Shown: positions 13,855-17,346 of the stretch, piece by piece
Numbering within the stretch: position 1 is the first letter of the stretch
Layout of the letters: every line of letters starts with the position of its first letter
Source: Bacillota bacterium
GTDB lineage: Bacteria > Bacillota > Clostridia > Peptostreptococcales > Anaerovoracaceae
Length of the DNA stretch: 17,346 bases
Reading direction: 5' to 3'
Assembly: GCA_016302925.1 (NCBI GenBank)
Contig: JAEDMR010000018.1
Coordinates: forward strand, 1 to 17,346
The notes under the pieces: generated by a model
What the model was told of the DNA's origin: nothing
Database searches by the model: none
What the model saw: the letters and a program-made list of their open reading frames with translations, nothing else
Made by a program: the position numbers and the translations under genes

Positions 13855-15177
13855 TCAGCCGATGCCGCCCAGCAGGGTGCCCAGTACCAGCACCAGAATG
13901 GTCAGGCCACAGAACAGGTACTTGCTGCCGAAGGTAAACCATCTGCCCAGCTTCCGTTTCGCACCCATGTCCACTTGCTCCCGGACGAACTTGTCGCCGC
14001 AGACCCAGAAGAAGAGCACGCCGGCCAGGAATGCGCCCAGCGGGCACAGATATACGGAGAAGATATCCATCCAGCCAGACACGATACCTTCAATGCAGAT
14101 ACCGATCACAGAGCCGACGGCTGCGATGACAGCCACGGCTTTTCGACGTGAAAAGCCCAGCTTGGTCTGCAGGGCTTCCACCGGCGTTTCAAACAAGTTT
14201 ACCAGCGAGGTGAGTCCTGCGAAGGTTACGGCCACGAAGAACACAATGATCACAATCCGACCACCCGGCATCTGTGCGAACACGTTCGGCAGGAAGATAA
14301 ACATCAGTCCCGGGCCGCCGCCGGTCAGTTCCTGCCCGGCGGTTGCCATGGCCGGAATGATGGTAAACGCGGCAACCAGCGCAGCCATGGTATCCCAGAA
14401 GGCTACCGTTCTGGCGCTGGACGGAATGTCCACGTCTTTCTTCAGATAAGAGCCATAGACCAGAGTGCCGGAGCCTGCCAGCGACAGGGAGAAAAAGGCC
14501 TGACCCAGCGCATAAACCCAGGTCTTCGGATTGGACAGCTGGCTCCAGTCCGGATGCAGCAGAAACGCATAGGCTTTCTCTGCGCCTGGAAGCTGTCCGA
14601 TGTAGATGGCCATCCCCACGAACATGATGAAAAACAGGGGCATCATTACTTTATTGACCCGTTCAATACCGGAGGAAATTCCGTAAATCATAATCAGAAA
14701 GGTCAGCGCCAGACCCAGAAGGTGCCAGCCCACGCTGCCGAAGGATGAAGCGGTCGCCCCGAAGGCTGCACCGAACTCCTCTACGTTCTGCGGCTGAAAT
14801 ACGCTGCCGGTGATGGATCCTACCATGTATTTCAGGATCCAGCCCACGACCACAGAATATCCGATGGCCAGAGCCAGACTGGTGATCACCGGAACCAGAG
14901 AAAGGCCTTCCCCCAGCTTCTTTCCCTTTCCTGCCATGTCCGTTGCTTTTCCAAAGGCTCCCATAGGACCCGCGCCCATGGCGCGTCCAAAGGCCATCTC
15001 ACCCACCACGCCGGTGACACCGATGACCAGTACGCAGATAAAATACGGGATCAGAAACGCTGCGCCGCCGAAGGCAGATACCCGGGCAGGGAACAGCCAG
15101 ATGTTTCCCATCCCCACTGCCGATCCGATGCAGGCGATGATGAATCCCGTCTTACTTCTGAAATTATCTCTCTCCAT
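13855..15177 (-). CDS. Neurotransmitter:sodium symporter (NSS/SNF family) transporter
   Basis: A sodium-coupled amino-acid transporter of the LeuT fold, 440 aa with about 11-12 membrane helices. The N-terminal signature SKTGFIIACIGSAVGMGNIW (helix 1, sodium and substrate site) is clear. FGGAAFLIPYFI (helix 2), LGQAFFSLSLAGSGTLVYGSYL (helix 6) and a helix 8 region with FAGLTSLVNLFETPVEAL follow as in bacterial NSS. At residue 28 the family motif NIWRFP reads NIWLFP: the arginine that forms the outer gate in LeuT is replaced by leucine. Substrate is unknown; amino acids are likely. ATG 15177 has GGGAG 6 nt upstream. It diverges from alr over 217 bp. Two stops in tandem (TGATGA) end the gene next to the DUF4143 remnant. 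Confidence 0.94.
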   Translation of the reverse strand: MERDNFRSKTGFIIACIGSAVGMGNIWLFPARVSAFGGAAFLIPYFICVLVIGVTGVVGEMAFGRAMGAGPMGAFGKATDMAGKGKKLGEGLSLVPVITSLALAIGYSVVVGWILKYMVGSITGSVFQPQNVEEFGAAFGATASSFGSVGWHLLGLALTFLIMIYGISSGIERVNKVMMPLFFIMFVGMAIYIGQLPGAEKAYAFLLHPDWSQLSNPKTWVYALGQAFFSLSLAGSGTLVYGSYLKKDVDIPSSARTVAFWDTMAALVAAFTIIPAMATAGQELTGGGPGLMFIFLPNVFAQMPGGRIVIIVFFVAVTFAGLTSLVNLFETPVEALQTKLGFSRRKAVAVIAAVGSVIGICIEGIVSGWMDIFSVYLCPLGAFLAGVLFFWVCGDKFVREQVDMGAKRKLGRWFTFGSKYLFCGLTILVLVLGTLLGGIG

Positions 15178-15300
15178 ATGTAACTCCCAAACTCCTTTTC
15201 ATTCCATTCTTCTTTTTTCTATTACAGTCATGTATAAATAGCTTACCGCATTTCCGCCCGGTATGCAAACAGATTTTGTGAAAAATCCCTTATATTCACC

Positions 15301-15329
15301 TTGAAAAAGCAGAAAACAAAGCATATAAT
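15301..15329 (+). promoter_or_regulatory. SigA promoter of alr
   Basis: TTGAAA (15301-15306), a spacer of exactly 17 nt and TATAAT (15324-15329) form a strong SigA promoter. Transcription should start near 15336, giving a leader of about 59 nt before alr. Confidence 0.75.
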
Positions 15330-15339
15330 ATGGGTGATA

Positions 15340-15349
15340 TTGTATACAT
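15340..15349. promoter_or_regulatory. TGTATACA palindrome at the alr transcription start
   Basis: TGTATACA at 15341-15348 (TTGTATACAT in context) lies just after the predicted +1 of alr, where a bound repressor would block transcription. It differs by one base from the TTGTATACAA pattern of FCD-type GntR sites. Being short, it may be chance. Confidence 0.35.
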
Positions 15350-15394
15350 CATATTCTGTGAAGCGATAAATGAAAGATAAAGGAGAGGTTCGAA

Positions 15395-16537
15395 ATGTAC
15401 AAAGAAGCCATCCGGCCTGCATGGGTCGAAGTTAACTTATCCAATCTGGATTACAACATTAAAAATATCCGCGCCAAAATCGGCGACCGGGATATGATCG
15501 GTGTCATCAAAGCCGACGCCTATGGTCACGGAAGCGTTAAGGTTGCAGAAGTGCTCCGGGAAAACGGTGTGAAGATTTTTGCCATCGCCACCCTGCAGGA
15601 AGCCATCACTCTGCGGGAAGCCGGCGCCAGAGAAGAAATCATCATGCTGGGACTGACCCCGGATATGTATGCGGATACCATCGTGAACTATGACATCACG
15701 CCGGTTGTCTGCGATGCAGCCAATGCCGCTGCCATCGATGCTGCCGCTGCCGCTGCAGGCAAGACCGTAAGAGGCCTGATTGCTGTAGATACCGGTATGG
15801 GCAGAATCGGCTATCTGCCGGATGATGCCAACATCGATGCTGCAGTGGAAGATGTAAAGAAGATTGCCGCCCTGAAGAATTTCAAGATTCGCGGCCTGTT
15901 CTCCCACATGTCCACGGCAGACGCCTTCGATAAGACTTACTCCCACGAGCAGGAAGCCAAGTACAATAAATTCTACGACGCGCTGACGGCTGCCGGTGTG
16001 GAAATTCCATGGAAGACCCTGGCCAACAGTGCTTCCATCATGGAACTGCCGACGGTACATTTCGATGCATGCCGCCCAGGCATCATCCTCTACGGCTGCT
16101 ATCCTTCCGATGAAGTGGATGTGAACGAGCTGTCCATCAAGCCGGTCATGTCCGTCAAGGCCAATATCGTACATCTGAAGGACGTGCCTGCAGGCTTCTC
16201 CGTCGGTTACGGCCGCCGCTATATCTCCGAGAAACCGAGCAAAATCGCAACGCTGGCTCTCGGCTATGCAGACGGTTATCCTCGTCCGTATTCTCAGTTT
16301 GCCAAGGTCATCGTAAACGGTGTCATGGCTCCGGTTGCCGGAAACATCTGCATGGATCAGTGCATGGTCGATGTAACCGACGTGCCTGACGTAAAGGTCG
16401 GCGACGAAGTCATCATCATGGGTACCGACGGTAAGAACACCATTCTGGCAGACGACATCGCCAAAGCCACCGGCACCATCAACTACGAGATCTGCTGTGC
16501 ATTCGGTCAGAGACTGCCGAAGGTGTATGTAAAATAA
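15395..16537 (+). CDS. alr: Alanine racemase
   Basis: A PLP enzyme converting L- to D-alanine for cell-wall synthesis; its product feeds Ddl. Length is 380 aa, normal for the family. The PLP lysine is Lys39 in GVIKADAYGHG, with MGRIGY (Arg137), HMSTAD, RPGIILYG and the second catalytic base Tyr272 in SVGYGRRY. ALGYADGYPR and GNICMDQCMVD follow as expected for a fold III (TIM-barrel) racemase with a C-terminal beta domain. GGAGAGG precedes ATG 15395 at normal spacing. It is a single-gene unit with its own strong promoter and terminator. In spore formers a second Alr may act in spore germination control; this copy is not next to sporulation genes, so a housekeeping role is more likely. Confidence 0.97.
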   Translation: MYKEAIRPAWVEVNLSNLDYNIKNIRAKIGDRDMIGVIKADAYGHGSVKVAEVLRENGVKIFAIATLQEAITLREAGAREEIIMLGLTPDMYADTIVNYDITPVVCDAANAAAIDAAAAAAGKTVRGLIAVDTGMGRIGYLPDDANIDAAVEDVKKIAALKNFKIRGLFSHMSTADAFDKTYSHEQEAKYNKFYDALTAAGVEIPWKTLANSASIMELPTVHFDACRPGIILYGCYPSDEVDVNELSIKPVMSVKANIVHLKDVPAGFSVGYGRRYISEKPSKIATLALGYADGYPRPYSQFAKVIVNGVMAPVAGNICMDQCMVDVTDVPDVKVGDEVIIMGTDGKNTILADDIAKATGTINYEICCAFGQRLPKVYVK

Positions 16538-16575
16538 TTGTTCTAATTGCAGTTGAAATAATGTGAATATGAAAC

Positions 16576-16608
16576 GAGGCTGTTGCAATGCAACAGCCTC
16601 TTGTGTTT
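16576..16608 (+). terminator. Intrinsic terminator of alr
   Basis: GAGGCTGTTGC (16576-16586) pairs perfectly with GCAACAGCCTC (16590-16600) around a 3-nt loop, followed by TTGTGTTTT. It lies 38 bp after the alr stop and 25-30 bp before the convergent DUF2284 gene stop, so it may serve both. Confidence 0.9.
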
Positions 16609-16632
16609 TATTCATAATTTATTTTTTCATAT

Positions 16633-17172
16633 CTATGGCATCAGCAGCCCGCCCGCCAGCACGAAGTAGGATGGCAGCTTTCCATCCTCCATCCATTCCA
16701 GCTGCAGACCCAGAAGCTTTTGCACGGTCAGACCTACGTTGCCGCCCAGGGCTTCGATGGAATACCGCATGGTCTGTGGATATCGGCAGGGCTGGCCGGC
16801 CGGTCGGGTGCATCCGGATTCATTCCTGCAGATGCTGCAGCTTCCGGCACTGAGGGAAACGGAGCCGGGGTTGGTCGCTTCCATTTCAAACAGTTCCCGG
16901 GTCATTTCCGACTTCAAATCGCCGAGGATACGAAAACCCTCCTCCTGCGAAATACCGTCGGGCAGATAGATTTTGCGGGCTATGACCAGGAGACGTGAAA
17001 ACTGCTTCCAATAACCTTCCACATCGAAATCAAAGGGCGGGCAAGACCAGGTCGCATCGTAATTGGGACAGGCCTTGCAGTATTCCAGGAATTCCTCCAC
17101 GGCCACATATCCTTCCAGGTAATCCGAAACACCGATTTCCTTCTGAAACCGTTCTATTTTGCATATTTCCAC
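16633..17172 (-). CDS. DUF2284 putative metal-binding protein
   Basis: The 179-aa protein has the two cysteine clusters of the DUF2284 family (predicted metal-binding, function unknown): C32-x2-C35-x8-C44 in YCKACPNYDATWSCPP and C112-x2-C115-x5-C121-x7-C129 in AGSCSICRN...CTRP...PCRYP. The conserved QTMRYSIEALGGNV follows. The cluster pattern suggests an iron-sulfur or zinc site; that is inference. No signal peptide or membrane helix is seen. The only plausible start for the full domain is GTG 17172, which lacks a Shine-Dalgarno sequence; an internal GTG near codon 23 has GGAAGG before it, but with short spacing. The gene ends in TAG. Its promoter region lies between 15-bp inverted repeats. 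Confidence 0.88.
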   Translation of the reverse strand: MEICKIERFQKEIGVSDYLEGYVAVEEFLEYCKACPNYDATWSCPPFDFDVEGYWKQFSRLLVIARKIYLPDGISQEEGFRILGDLKSEMTRELFEMEATNPGSVSLSAGSCSICRNESGCTRPAGQPCRYPQTMRYSIEALGGNVGLTVQKLLGLQLEWMEDGKLPSYFVLAGGLLMP

Positions 17173-17184
17173 TGCTTATTTTTA

Positions 17185-17264
17185 GTAGTAGACTGTATTA
17201 CATGTCTGAAAGTATTATAAAATAAGCATTTATTACTTTCTTTACACAAAATACTGTCTACTAC
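17185..17264. repeat. 15-bp inverted repeats flanking the DUF2284 promoter
   Basis: GTAGTAGACTGTATT (17185-17199) and AATACTGTCTACTAC (17250-17264) are inverted copies with one mismatch, 50 bp apart. Between them the minus strand has TATAAT (17214-17219) with no good -35. The left arm falls in the predicted 35-nt leader and the right arm upstream of the -35 position, an arrangement typical of paired operators. Confidence 0.7.
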
Positions 17265-17300
17265 GTTCTCCTTTCTTTCTATTCGACAAATTGGAATTGG

Positions 17301-17346
17301 TCATTCTTCTTTTTCTTCAGGAGTATCTTCATTTGGCTTGGAACTG
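17301..17346 (-). CDS. Possible C-terminal end of an upstream gene (partial)
   Basis: At the right edge the minus strand reads SSKPNEDTPEEKEE and then TGA at 17301-17303. A short acidic, proline-containing tail of this kind is a common protein C-terminus. Only 14 codons are visible, so neither identity nor reality can be settled. GGAG at 17269-17272 (minus strand) follows but leads to no clear start codon. Confidence 0.3.
   Translation of the reverse strand, partial: SSKPNEDTPEEKEE

Noticed and set aside
13666..14151. 161-codon plus-strand open frame
   Set aside because: It runs antisense across the DUF4143 remnant and the end of the sodium symporter, with no ribosome binding site or recognisable domain.
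15437..16615. 392-codon open frame opposite alr
   Set aside because: It mirrors alr, whose motifs are complete; the reverse frame is Asp/His/Gly-rich as expected for a complement and crosses the alr terminator.
17173..17250. Small minus-strand open frame starting TTG in the DUF2284 upstream region
   Set aside because: Its start lies too far from the GGAG at 17269, the sequence is A+T-rich promoter DNA, and it overlaps the DUF2284 start in another frame.

Overview
The window looks like core chromosome of a spore-forming, mid-GC member of the Clostridia (Bacillota). The evidence is a SpoIIR gene and a SipL-like SPOCS/LysM spore-morphogenesis gene, AGGAGG-type ribosome binding sites, TTGACA/TATAAT-like promoters and many intrinsic terminators. 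I cannot place it to genus from sequence alone. TAG, TAA and TGA all serve as stops. No rRNA, tRNA or complete mobile element was seen.

Layout. (1) 1-4054, minus strand: a compact unit phosphoglucomutase -> hslO -> ddl -> DUF1934 protein. The last gene is interrupted by an in-frame TAG close to the window edge. (2) 4167-5504, plus strand: a membrane-anchored HtrA protease with a three-copy 18-bp repeat at its 3' end, separated from the convergent spoIIR by a 20-bp-stem terminator. (3) 5618-11485, minus strand: tadA -> Ig-like membrane protein -> ispE -> gntR (FCD type) -> [terminator] -> sipL-like -> spoIIR. This is a tRNA-modification, isoprenoid and sporulation neighbourhood. (4) 11548-12797: an uncharacterised 175-aa protein diverging from a CvpA-family membrane protein. 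(5) 12882-13164: a small cysteine-free protein resembling the glycyl-radical C-terminus of class III ribonucleotide reductase. (6) 13167-13854: an A+T-richer non-coding stretch. It holds four 37-bp dyad-symmetric units whose spacers are 45, 25 and 35 bp, bracketed by two related terminator hairpins, followed by a frameshifted remnant of a DUF4143-type ATPase gene. (7) 13855-17172: a neurotransmitter:sodium symporter, alanine racemase (alr) and a DUF2284 putative metal-binding protein whose promoter lies between 15-bp inverted repeats. The tail of another minus-strand gene may enter at the right edge.

How the genes fit together: alr and ddl are consecutive steps of the D-alanine branch of peptidoglycan synthesis, though they sit about 14 kb apart. 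SpoIIR (forespore-to-mother-cell signal) and the SipL-like protein (coat/cortex assembly) belong to the same developmental programme and are also near one another in Clostridioides difficile. The strongest candidate for something undescribed is the 13295-13547 repeat array. The stand-alone NrdD-like glycyl-radical loop protein next to it comes second. Both interpretations rest on reading the sequence by eye, with no database search.
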